Assembly: GCA_009840525.1 (NCBI GenBank)
Contig: VXNP01000035.1
Span: 1 to 64,000 of the forward strand
DNA length: 64,000 bases
Direction of reading: 5' to 3'
DNA from: Gammaproteobacteria bacterium
Lineage (GTDB): Bacteria; Gemmatimonadota; Gemmatimonadetes; Longimicrobiales; Gaopeijiaceae
Position numbers and translations under genes: made by a program
Notes under the pieces: model-generated
Seen by the model: the letters and a program-made list of their open reading frames with translations, nothing else
What the model was told of the DNA's origin: nothing
Database searches by the model: none
Part shown: in pieces, positions 9,309 to 17,355 of the stretch
Position numbering within the stretch: position 1 is the first letter of the stretch
Layout: each line of letters starts with the position of its first letter

Positions 9309-9785
9309 ATGATCCTCCTGGGGGCAGTTCTGGTCGCGGCCGCGGTGGTCCTCTACGTCGTTCAGCCCGTGTTCAGTGGGGAGAAGGCGCCTCTCGTGAG
9401 CCTGGACGAGGAGTTCACCGAGGCGGAAGCGCGCAGGCACCTGAGCCTGGTGGCTCTGCGCGACGTCGAGTACGACTTCGCGACCGGCAAGATCGACGAA
9501 CGCGACTACCGCCGCTTGCGCGACGAGTTGGCGCGCGAAGCACTGGATGCGTTGCACGAGGTGCGGCGAAGCCGGGAGCAGACGGAGAGCGCTCCGACGG
9601 CGCAGGACACGCTCGCGGACGACCTCGAACAGGAAATCGCCGCCTACCGGGCCGCCCTGAGGGCGGGGACGATGTGCGACCGTTGCGGCAGCCCCAACCC
9701 GGCGGAGGCGCTCTTCTGCGCGGCCTGCGGCATAAGACTGGAGTCGGAGCGCGGGGAGGAGGCCGCGCCGGCCGCGCAGGGTTGA
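9309..9785 (+). CDS. Membrane-anchored zinc-ribbon protein of the ccm cluster (CcmI-like)
   Basis: This 158-residue protein has an N-terminal membrane helix (residues ~3-20). A helical, charged segment of CcmI-like character (residues ~36-90) follows, with a YDFATGKIDERDYRRLRDEL phrase. A zinc ribbon closes it, with Cys at 123, 126, 137 and 140 (CDRC...CAAC). Short CcmI-like proteins with a YDyxxGKIseeDY-type segment occur in ccm clusters of several phyla. The ribbon is unusual and may be structural or redox-related. By position between ccmF and ccmA it probably takes part in apocytochrome handling, but no catalytic site is visible. Confidence 0.75.
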   Translation: MILLGAVLVAAAVVLYVVQPVFSGEKAPLVSLDEEFTEAEARRHLSLVALRDVEYDFATGKIDERDYRRLRDELAREALDALHEVRRSREQTESAPTAQDTLADDLEQEIAAYRAALRAGTMCDRCGSPNPAEALFCAACGIRLESERGEEAAPAAQG

Positions 9786-9792
9786 TGAGCTG

Positions 9793-10533
9793 ATGCCCGC
9801 TGCTGCCGCCCCCCGTGCCGGCCTCCCGGTCCTGGAGGCCGCATCGCTGGTTCGGGACTACGGGCCGGTGCGCGCTGTGGATCACGTTTCCTTCCACCTC
9901 GGGGCCGGTGAGTTTCTTTCGGTGTTCGGCCCCAACGGCGCCGGGAAGACCTCCCTGCTGCGCCTGCTCGCGGGAGGGCTCCGCCCGACGGCCGGGGAGG
10001 TCCGCGTGTCCGGGATTCCCCTCACGGTCGGAGACCGGGCGGCGCGCGCCCGGATCGGCATCCTGTCGCATCTGAGCTTTCTGTACGGTCGCCTGACGGC
10101 CCGCGAGAACCTCCGCTTCTACGGCCGCCTGCACGGCTTCGGCGACCTGGACTCGCGGGTGCCGGACCGCCTGGCCGACGTCGGCCTCGAGCGTTACGCC
10201 GACAGCCCGGTGGACACGCTGTCCCGGGGGACGGTGCAGCGGCTGGCGGTGGCGCGCGCGCTGCTTCACGATCCCGAGATCGTCCTGCTCGACGAGCCCT
10301 ACACCGGTCTCGACGCCTACGCCGGCGCGATGCTGCAGGAGCTGCTCTCGGGGTTGAAGGAAGGGGGCCGCACGGTCGTCATGGTCACGCACAATCTGGG
10401 CCGTGGGCTCGAGCTGGCCGATCGCGTGGCGATCCAGGTGCGCGGCAGCTTCGTGTTCGAGGCCGAGCGGGCCGACCTGGATGCCGTTGGCCTGGAACGG
10501 TCCTATCGGCGTGCGGTGGAGGGAAGGGCGTGA
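9793..10533 (+). CDS. ccmA: Haem exporter ABC ATP-binding protein CcmA
   Basis: CcmA powers release of haem-loaded CcmE from the CcmBC complex. The 246-residue ATPase shows Walker A GPNGAGKTSLL near residue 50, a degenerate signature LSRGTVQRLAVARAL near 142-156, Walker B EIVLLDEPYTGLD near 160-172, and the switch His in VTHN. The usual LSGGQ is replaced by LSRGT, as in many CcmA proteins. The ATG at 9793 gives a short Ala/Pro-rich N-terminal extension. The stop overlaps ccmB by four bases. Confidence 0.93.
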   Translation: MPAAAAPRAGLPVLEAASLVRDYGPVRAVDHVSFHLGAGEFLSVFGPNGAGKTSLLRLLAGGLRPTAGEVRVSGIPLTVGDRAARARIGILSHLSFLYGRLTARENLRFYGRLHGFGDLDSRVPDRLADVGLERYADSPVDTLSRGTVQRLAVARALLHDPEIVLLDEPYTGLDAYAGAMLQELLSGLKEGGRTVVMVTHNLGRGLELADRVAIQVRGSFVFEAERADLDAVGLERSYRRAVEGRA

Positions 10534-11210
10534 CCGTCTACCTGCGGCAGGTGGCGGCGATCGTGCGCAAGGACTTGCTGCTGGAAGTGCGCACGGGGGA
10601 ACGGCTTGCGGCGATGGGTGCGCTGACCGTCCTGGTCGCCGTCCTCTTTCATTTCGCGATCGATCAGGGGCTGGTGCGGATGCAGGTGCTGGCCGCCGGC
10701 CTGATCTGGATGACGATCCTGTTCGGAGGCATGCTGGGCATGGGCAGGACCTTCGAAATGGAGCGGGAGCAGGGCGCGATCCAGGGTCTGCTCACCAGCC
10801 CGGTCCCGCTGGATGGCATATACCTGGCAAAAGTGGTCTCCAATTTCGTCCTGGTGACCCTGATCGAGGTCGTCGCGCTGGCGGCCTACTGGCTGTTCTT
10901 CGGGTTCAACTACGGAAACGACCTCCTCCTGCTGGCCGGTGTGCTGGGTGTGGCGACGCTCGGATTCGTGGCCGTCACCACGCTGTTCGCCGCCATATCG
11001 GCGCAGACGAACATGGGACAGACGCTTCTTCCCATCCTGATCTTTCCACTCCTGGTTCCTGTGGTCATCTTCGGTGTCACGGCCACGGGCCGCATCTTCG
11101 CTTCGCGTCCCGTGCAGGAGGTCGAGGGCAGCCTGTATCTGCTGGCGGCCTTCACGGTGGTGGCGCTGACGGCGGGAACGATCCTGTTTCGATACGTGGT
11201 GGAGGAATGA
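10530..11210 (+). CDS. ccmB: Haem exporter permease CcmB
   Basis: CcmB is the six-helix membrane partner of CcmA. The 226-residue product has the cytosolic N-terminal ATPase-contact region (AAIVRKDLLLEVRTGER), six hydrophobic segments, and the conserved EREQGAIQGLLTSPV loop after helix 2. GTG at 10530 overlaps ccmA. The stop at 11208-11210 overlaps the start of ccmC. Length and hydropathy are normal for the family. Confidence 0.93.
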   Translation: MTVYLRQVAAIVRKDLLLEVRTGERLAAMGALTVLVAVLFHFAIDQGLVRMQVLAAGLIWMTILFGGMLGMGRTFEMEREQGAIQGLLTSPVPLDGIYLAKVVSNFVLVTLIEVVALAAYWLFFGFNYGNDLLLLAGVLGVATLGFVAVTTLFAAISAQTNMGQTLLPILIFPLLVPVVIFGVTATGRIFASRPVQEVEGSLYLLAAFTVVALTAGTILFRYVVEE

Positions 11211-11911
11211 TGTCACTCGCGCGCATCCGATGGATGGCGACGGTTCTGGGGGTACTGGGCGTCGCCGGAGTGCTGGTTCTCCACTGGCTGGTCTTCTTCT
11301 GGGTGGGGACGGAGCGCACCATGGGGATCGTGCAGCGGATCTTCTACGTGCACGTCCCCTCCGCCTGGGTGACCTTCCTCGCCTTCGGCATCACGGCGCT
11401 GTGCGGAGCCGCATATCTCTGGCTGCGTGACGAGCGGCTGGACTGGGCTGCGCAGTCGGCGGCCGAAGGCGGGCTGGTCTTCGGGGCGATCATGCTCACT
11501 TCGGGACCGCTCTGGGCGGCGTACGCCTGGGGAACGCCCTGGACCTGGGAACCGCGCCTGACCCTGACGCTCCTCATGTGGTTCGTCTTCGTCGGCTACT
11601 TCCTCGTACGCGCTTCGGCCGAGGACCGGCAGGCGGGCAAGCGCATGGCGGCGGTGATCGGCGTGCTGGGGGCGTTGCTGATTCCGCTCGTGCACGTGAG
11701 CGTGCTCTGGTTCCCGTCGCTCCATCCCCAGCCGGTGGTGCTCAATGTCGAGGAAGGGCCGACGCTGGACGGAGACATGCTGATCACCCTCATGATCGGG
11801 CTGCTGGCCTTCACCCTCATCTTTTTCTCCGTCTTCTGCCTCAGATACGGCCTCGAGCACATGCGCTATCAGCGCGCCATCGCAACGCGCGAACAGCCTC
11901 GGGCAACGTAA
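11210..11911 (+). CDS. ccmC: Haem exporter / haem-handling protein CcmC
   Basis: CcmC presents haem to CcmE in the periplasm. The 233-residue protein has six transmembrane helices, the conserved QRIFYVHVPSAW segment after helix 1, and a WWD-type motif reading WGTPWTWEPRLT. Two adjacent in-frame ATGs exist at 11207 and 11210. GGAGGA ends at 11206, so the second ATG gives the more plausible spacing. Acidic Glu replaces the last Asp of the canonical WWD motif, which may be a lineage feature. Confidence 0.93.
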   Translation: MSLARIRWMATVLGVLGVAGVLVLHWLVFFWVGTERTMGIVQRIFYVHVPSAWVTFLAFGITALCGAAYLWLRDERLDWAAQSAAEGGLVFGAIMLTSGPLWAAYAWGTPWTWEPRLTLTLLMWFVFVGYFLVRASAEDRQAGKRMAAVIGVLGALLIPLVHVSVLWFPSLHPQPVVLNVEEGPTLDGDMLITLMIGLLAFTLIFFSVFCLRYGLEHMRYQRAIATREQPRAT

Positions 11912-11922
11912 GGAAACCGACC

Positions 11923-12168
11923 ATGCACATGTTCCGTCCCCGACCCGGACTCGTTCTCGTTGCCGCTCTGGCGGCGTCGCTGGCGTCCTCGGCTCCGCTG
12001 GTCGCTCAGGTGGGTACCGAAGTGCTCGCACAGCAGTCGCTGCGGCCCTACTGGTACGTGTTCATCGCCTATGCGCTGGCGTGGCTTCTGCTCCTTGGCT
12101 GGATGTTCTCCATCGGCCGGCGGATGCGCGGACTGGAGGACGGTGGAACCGGGAAACGCGATGCTTGA
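11923..12168 (+). CDS. CcmD-like small membrane protein with a cleavable-type signal peptide
   Basis: The 81-residue product combines an N-terminal signal-like segment (MHMFRPRPG then a hydrophobic Ala/Leu stretch ending about residue 28, VAQ) with a single C-terminal membrane helix (YWYVFIAYALAWLLLLGWM). A basic segment GRRMRGLED follows. The helix and basic tail match CcmD, which stabilises CcmC-CcmE contact, and the position directly after ccmC fits. Ordinary CcmD is shorter and lacks a signal peptide, so the N-terminus would be periplasmic. Homology is inferred from position and layout. Confidence 0.7.
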   Translation: MHMFRPRPGLVLVAALAASLASSAPLVAQVGTEVLAQQSLRPYWYVFIAYALAWLLLLGWMFSIGRRMRGLEDGGTGKRDA

Positions 12169-12300
12169 ATCGCCTCCCGCTCGCTGGCTTTCGGAACTGG
12201 CTGGGGCTAGTTTTTGAGACCTCTACGTGTGCGCCCGGTCGATGATCGGAGGGGGCCGGCACGGCTCCGGGGCGCATGGACAAACCCAAGGAGCGACAGG

Positions 12301-13704
12301 ATGAGAGGACGTGACAATCGGGGGCGTTGGATGGCCCTGTTCCTCGTGGCGCTGGCCGCGGCTGCCCAGGTTCAGCCGCTCGACGCTCAGAGCACCAAGA
12401 TGGGCAGCACGCTGCGCTACGGTTCCGGATTCTTCAACGTTCCGGCCGCTTCCACCCTCCCGCATCTCGCGGTCACGGGCACCTATTCCGGGTTCGGGAT
12501 CAGCGTGGACGAGCGCGTGTTCATCTCCCGGAGAGGGATCGAAAAGGGTCGTCTCTCGGGCGAATGGAGCCAGTGGCTGCAGGACGCGTCGGTTGCCGTG
12601 GGCCTCTTCGACCGCGTCGAAGTCGGCGCCTCCTTCCAGAATTTCGCCGATGCCGAGAACGGCGGGAACATGATCGGCGCATTCGGGCGCATAGCGCTGG
12701 TGAAACCCGAGTCGTCGGGGTTCGGGCTGGCGGTGGGCTCGCGCTTCGTGAGCGGACCTTCGTTCGGAGATGGGCGCGATCACATTCCTCCCCGCCTTGG
12801 ATTCCCCGACATCCGGTTCTACGACGCCTACGAGGGAGGCCTGGTCGACGACATGGCGACCTCGTTCTCGCCCTACGTGATGGGGTCCTTCCAGCTCGCC
12901 GGCCTGGACAGCGACGCCCTTCCGGAGCACGACCTGACCTTCGGGCTGGGGTACGGAACGGGGATGTTCGGCGGGAGCGGAAGCGATCTCGGCTGGTACG
13001 GAAGGCGCTATTCGCACGGCTGGCTCGCGGCCACCGCGCTGCACGTCCAGCTCTCCCAGGGGGTTCTCCTGAACCTCATGGGGGAATACGACGGGTGGGA
13101 CTTCAACACCGGGGTGCAACTGGACGTCGGCGGGATCCGGGCCGGCGCCTACGTGCTCGGGGTCCAGCACGTCGAGACCTCGACCATATACCGCAGCTCG
13201 CGCTTCGGGGTGATGGCCTCCCTGGCGCTCTGTCCCAACGGCAGCGGCCTGTTGTGCAGCCCCGAGTTGATGCCGCGTCCGGAGCCGATCCAGCTTCCGG
13301 CTCCGCCGCCGGACACGGTGGTCATCGAGCGCACCACGGAGATCCCGATCGACCTCAGCATGGAGCGGACCCTGTGCCTCGCGACGGGTGAGAACGGCAC
13401 GGTGATGGCCACGCCCGAAGGCGCGGAAGTGATTGCCCTGGATGCGCTGGGCGGCGTCTACGCGGCGGACGCCGAGTGGTTCAACAACGACAGCGAGATC
13501 GAGCACGCGGACTACCCGTACGAGAAGGTGGGCGAACAGATCAGCCCGAACTGCACCACGATCACCAGGGTCGGCGAGTGGCTGGGCATACCGCTCTTCG
13601 CGGAGTCCGCCGCGGCGGGCGAGGACCCGATTCCGATGATCTACGTGCCTGTGACCCCGGGACGGTGGCAGCCTTACGAGTTGCCGGCGCGGGTGCGCGG
13701 CTGA
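12301..13704 (+). CDS. Outer-membrane beta-barrel protein of unknown function
   Basis: The 467-residue protein starts at ATG 12301, preceded by AAGGAG about six bases upstream; a longer frame from 12214 lacks a ribosome site. Residues 1-32 form a signal peptide ending PLDAQ. The next ~300 residues alternate hydrophobic and polar residues with many aromatics and Gly (SGFGISVDERVF, GMFGGSGSDLGWYGRRY), as expected for amphipathic beta strands. A Pro-rich hinge (PEPIQLPAPPPDTV) at about residue 345 leads to a C-terminal soluble domain of about 120 residues. Only the general barrel architecture is recognised. Its 3' end overlaps the convergent gene by 31 bp. Confidence 0.7.
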   Translation: MRGRDNRGRWMALFLVALAAAAQVQPLDAQSTKMGSTLRYGSGFFNVPAASTLPHLAVTGTYSGFGISVDERVFISRRGIEKGRLSGEWSQWLQDASVAVGLFDRVEVGASFQNFADAENGGNMIGAFGRIALVKPESSGFGLAVGSRFVSGPSFGDGRDHIPPRLGFPDIRFYDAYEGGLVDDMATSFSPYVMGSFQLAGLDSDALPEHDLTFGLGYGTGMFGGSGSDLGWYGRRYSHGWLAATALHVQLSQGVLLNLMGEYDGWDFNTGVQLDVGGIRAGAYVLGVQHVETSTIYRSSRFGVMASLALCPNGSGLLCSPELMPRPEPIQLPAPPPDTVVIERTTEIPIDLSMERTLCLATGENGTVMATPEGAEVIALDALGGVYAADAEWFNNDSEIEHADYPYEKVGEQISPNCTTITRVGEWLGIPLFAESAAAGEDPIPMIYVPVTPGRWQPYELPARVRG

Positions 13705-14318
13705 GGGCTCGCGGGAGCGTTCGCCCGTTCCAGGTCTTCGACGGTGTCGATGTCCGGCAAGGGCTCGAGAGTGGCCGTGCGCAGCTCCAGGGCGCGGGCC
13801 CGATCGAGCGTCGCCGTCATGACTCCCTCCGTGCTCCAGGGCACGTCGCGGAAGAGTTCGGGCCAGCAGGCGGTCGTGCCGATCAGGTAGTATCCACCGT
13901 CCAGCGCGGGACCCAGCACGAGGTCGTTCGCCGAGAGTTCGCCGAAGGCGCGCTCGACGACGCGACGATCCACCGCGGGAGCGTCGGTGCCGATCGCGCA
14001 CACCTGCCGCGCCCGCTGGAACTCGCGCCGGAAGGCCTCGGCCAGACGCTCGCCCAGGTCATCGCCTTCCTGAGGTCTGAAACCGACGTCCGCAGCTCCC
14101 AGCCACTCACGCGCCGCGGCCAGTTCATTCGCGGGATCGATGTAGACGACCAGGCGATAGCGCCCGCCGCGAACGCCATCCAGCACCCGGCGTCCCATGA
14201 TGCCGTACAGCGATGCCGCCTCGACATCCCCGATGGCGGCGGCCAGTCGCGTCTTGACGCGCCCCGGACGGGGCACTTTCGCGAAGACGATCAGAGTGCG
14301 CTCCACGTCGCGGGTCAT
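13674..14318 (-). CDS. TIGR04282-type nucleotidyl/glycosyltransferase (arsenosugar-associated family)
   Basis: The 214-residue product has the CofC/GT-A-like fold signature of the TIGR04282 family: IVFAKVPRPGRVKTRLA at the N-terminus, GTDAPAVDRR in the middle (acidic metal-binding motif) and LGPALDGGYYLIG. These small transferases occur next to TIGR04283 glycosyltransferases, as here. The 'arsenosugar' label comes from some cyanobacterial clusters and need not apply. The start ATG (14316-14318 on the plus strand) overlaps the upstream gene's stop by four bases. It is last in a three-gene minus-strand operon. Confidence 0.88.
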   Translation of the reverse strand: MTRDVERTLIVFAKVPRPGRVKTRLAAAIGDVEAASLYGIMGRRVLDGVRGGRYRLVVYIDPANELAAAREWLGAADVGFRPQEGDDLGERLAEAFRREFQRARQVCAIGTDAPAVDRRVVERAFGELSANDLVLGPALDGGYYLIGTTACWPELFRDVPWSTEGVMTATLDRARALELRTATLEPLPDIDTVEDLERANAPASPQPRTRAGNS

Positions 14319-15034
14319 CGGTTGCGCCCGTTCTCCGATGCCGGGACGCGCTCGGGATACCAACGCGCCAGGCGTTCGGGCGCGACGCCGGCCAGATACA
14401 GGGATGCGGCCGCCCCGTTGCGCAGCCAGACCTTCCATCTTCCGAGGCGCTGGTAGGTTCTGGGGCTGGTCAGCAGAGGCCCGCGCAGGCGCGCGATTCT
14501 GCCCGAGCGACGCAGTCGGCGAACCATTTCGACATCTTCCATGAGCGGCAGTTCGGGGTAGCCGCCAACTGCTTCGAAGGCCTCGCGCCGTACCAGCAGG
14601 CCCTGATCGCCGTACACCAGGCCGGTCAGGCGCTCGCGCACGCGCTGTCCGGTCTCGACCAGGCGCCAGAACCAGCCAGGCCCGCTCAGACGGAACGGGA
14701 AATACGCCGCCGCCGGGCCGTTGTCGGACTGGAGCGCGGAGACGAGCGCCGAGCGGGAGGCCGACGGGAGCCGGGAGTCGGCGTGCAGGAAGAGGAGCCA
14801 GGGTGTTTCGAGCGCGCGCGCGCCCGCGTTCATCTGGGCGGCCCGCCCCCGGGGCCCGGACACGCACACGGCGCCTCCGGCGCGCGCCAGCTCGAGGGTG
14901 TCGTCGGCCGAACCGCCGTCCGAAACGACGACACGAAGCGGCAGTTGAACTTCCGCCAGGTCGGCCAGCAGTCGGGGCAGATGACCCGCTTCGTCGATCG
15001 TCGGGATCACCACCCCCAGGGTGGCGCCGGTCAC
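14315..15034 (-). CDS. TIGR04283-family GT2 glycosyltransferase
   Basis: The 239-residue GT-A enzyme begins GVVIPTIDEAGHLPRLLADL, with VVSDGGSADDT (nucleotide-sugar binding) and FLHADSRLP, where the family's DxD-like acid is represented. VYGDQGLLVRREAFEAVGGY and ELPLMEDVEM follow, typical acceptor and catalytic regions of TIGR04283. It is cytosolic or peripheral, with no membrane helix. It overlaps the genes on both sides by four bases, so the DUF547-TIGR04283-TIGR04282 trio is clearly one operon. The substrate is unknown. Confidence 0.9.
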   Translation of the reverse strand: MTGATLGVVIPTIDEAGHLPRLLADLAEVQLPLRVVVSDGGSADDTLELARAGGAVCVSGPRGRAAQMNAGARALETPWLLFLHADSRLPSASRSALVSALQSDNGPAAAYFPFRLSGPGWFWRLVETGQRVRERLTGLVYGDQGLLVRREAFEAVGGYPELPLMEDVEMVRRLRRSGRIARLRGPLLTSPRTYQRLGRWKVWLRNGAAASLYLAGVAPERLARWYPERVPASENGRNR

Positions 15035-15843
15035 GGGTCGAGGTCGTTCAGCGTCCAGTCGTACTCGAAGAAGCGCACGTCCAGACCCGGGTTCCGGAGG
15101 TATTCGGCATCTTCCTCGGACACGTACCGGGCGAAGAAGTCGAGCAGGCCGTCTGTTCCTCCGAAGTCGCCGCCGTACCAGTCAAGCACCCGGTTCAGGG
15201 TGAGGGATCCGGCGCCCGAGCGGTCGATCAGGAAGTGCTCGGGATTCTCCACCAGCCCGCGCACGGCTCGATCGAGCTGGTCGTCGAGACGTTCCGGCAC
15301 GTAGGCCTCGGCCGCCAGCGGAGGGCAGCTCAGTGCGGCGCAGTTGACCGCGAAGTGGATGCGCGGCTCACCCCACGTGGGCCGGATGATCTCGTGTTCG
15401 ATCTCGTCGAGGGAGCGGGTTGCTCCTGCGACGTCGCAGAAGGCTCCGGTGAACACGTCGCGGATCTGCCAGACGGAGTTGTCGGGGCGGTCGGCGAACG
15501 CGTTGCGGATCGATCCCACCAGACCCGCGTTCTTCCGGATCGGATAGTTCGCCGACACCCGGTCCAGCATGCAGGCGTTGTAGGCGTTGATCCAGAACGC
15601 GAGCTGGACGTCGTCGGGCGCCGACTCGAGCGCGGCCAGGTCCGTACCCGCGAGCTGATCGAGGTAGGCGGCCAGGTCCGCCCGGCGTTCCTGCAGGGCG
15701 GCGTAGTCCACCCGCGGTGCCCGGACGACGTCCTCGAGGATCCGGGTGAAGTCCGCGTGGTCGGTAATGTCCTGGGCGGCGACCGGTGACGCCGCGAGCA
15801 CGCAGGCGAGCAGGGACGCAAGAAGAGCTTTTCCTGTGGTCAT
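15031..15843 (-). CDS. Secreted DUF547-domain protein
   Basis: The 270-residue product begins [16 protein letters not shown] and has a signal peptide ending near VAAQD. The ATG at 15843 is preferred over an upstream alternative because it gives this clean signal sequence. The DUF547 core shows [41 protein letters not shown] and a C-terminal [12 protein letters not shown]. The paired Cys/His residues in the core recall a papain-like fold, but catalysis has not been established for the family. It is first in the minus-strand operon and divergent from recA across 248 bp. Confidence 0.9.
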   Translation of the reverse strand: MTTGKALLASLLACVLAASPVAAQDITDHADFTRILEDVVRAPRVDYAALQERRADLAAYLDQLAGTDLAALESAPDDVQLAFWINAYNACMLDRVSANYPIRKNAGLVGSIRNAFADRPDNSVWQIRDVFTGAFCDVAGATRSLDEIEHEIIRPTWGEPRIHFAVNCAALSCPPLAAEAYVPERLDDQLDRAVRGLVENPEHFLIDRSGAGSLTLNRVLDWYGGDFGGTDGLLDFFARYVSEEDAEYLRNPGLDVRFFEYDWTLNDLDP

Positions 15844-16091
15844 TTTCTGGCAGCTCCAGCGAGGGTTTTGCACCAATCAACGCGGGCCGATCGCGGCGGC
15901 TCCTGGCAAAAAGAGAACAGCAGTCGCCGTGGCTCCGCAACGGGGTCCCGAGATCGTCCCGAACTGACATTCCAGGTGTCAAAGGGGACCCGTTATGTTT
16001 CTTCCCGCGCGAGCCCTTTCGCTTTCTGTTCGGGTCTCGTATCTTGGATTGCACCTCTTCGTTCACGCGAACCCGACGGAGACATACAGCG

Positions 16092-17243
<1,152 letters not shown>

Positions 17244-17355
17244 GTCGCGAAGCGAGCCGGCCCCGTGTATTGAGCCCGGCTGCGGGGCGCGGTTATTCTA
17301 GGGGCTGGCGTCCCGTATCGGGCGGCGGCGCCTTCCCGCCACCGGCCCGTTGCAG

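Noticed and set aside
7172-9793. 873-residue same-strand frame across ccmF and the next gene
   Set aside because: Arg/Pro/Ala-rich, no domain, and it ignores the ccmE/ccmF stop-start overlap.
12223-14001. 592-residue minus-strand frame over the beta-barrel gene
   Set aside because: Low-complexity Arg/His-rich shadow; the real minus-strand gene begins at 14318.
15960-15973. LexA-box-like CGAACTGACATTCC upstream of recA
   Set aside because: The second half-site (ATTC instead of GTTC) is degraded and no second box is present; not convincing.
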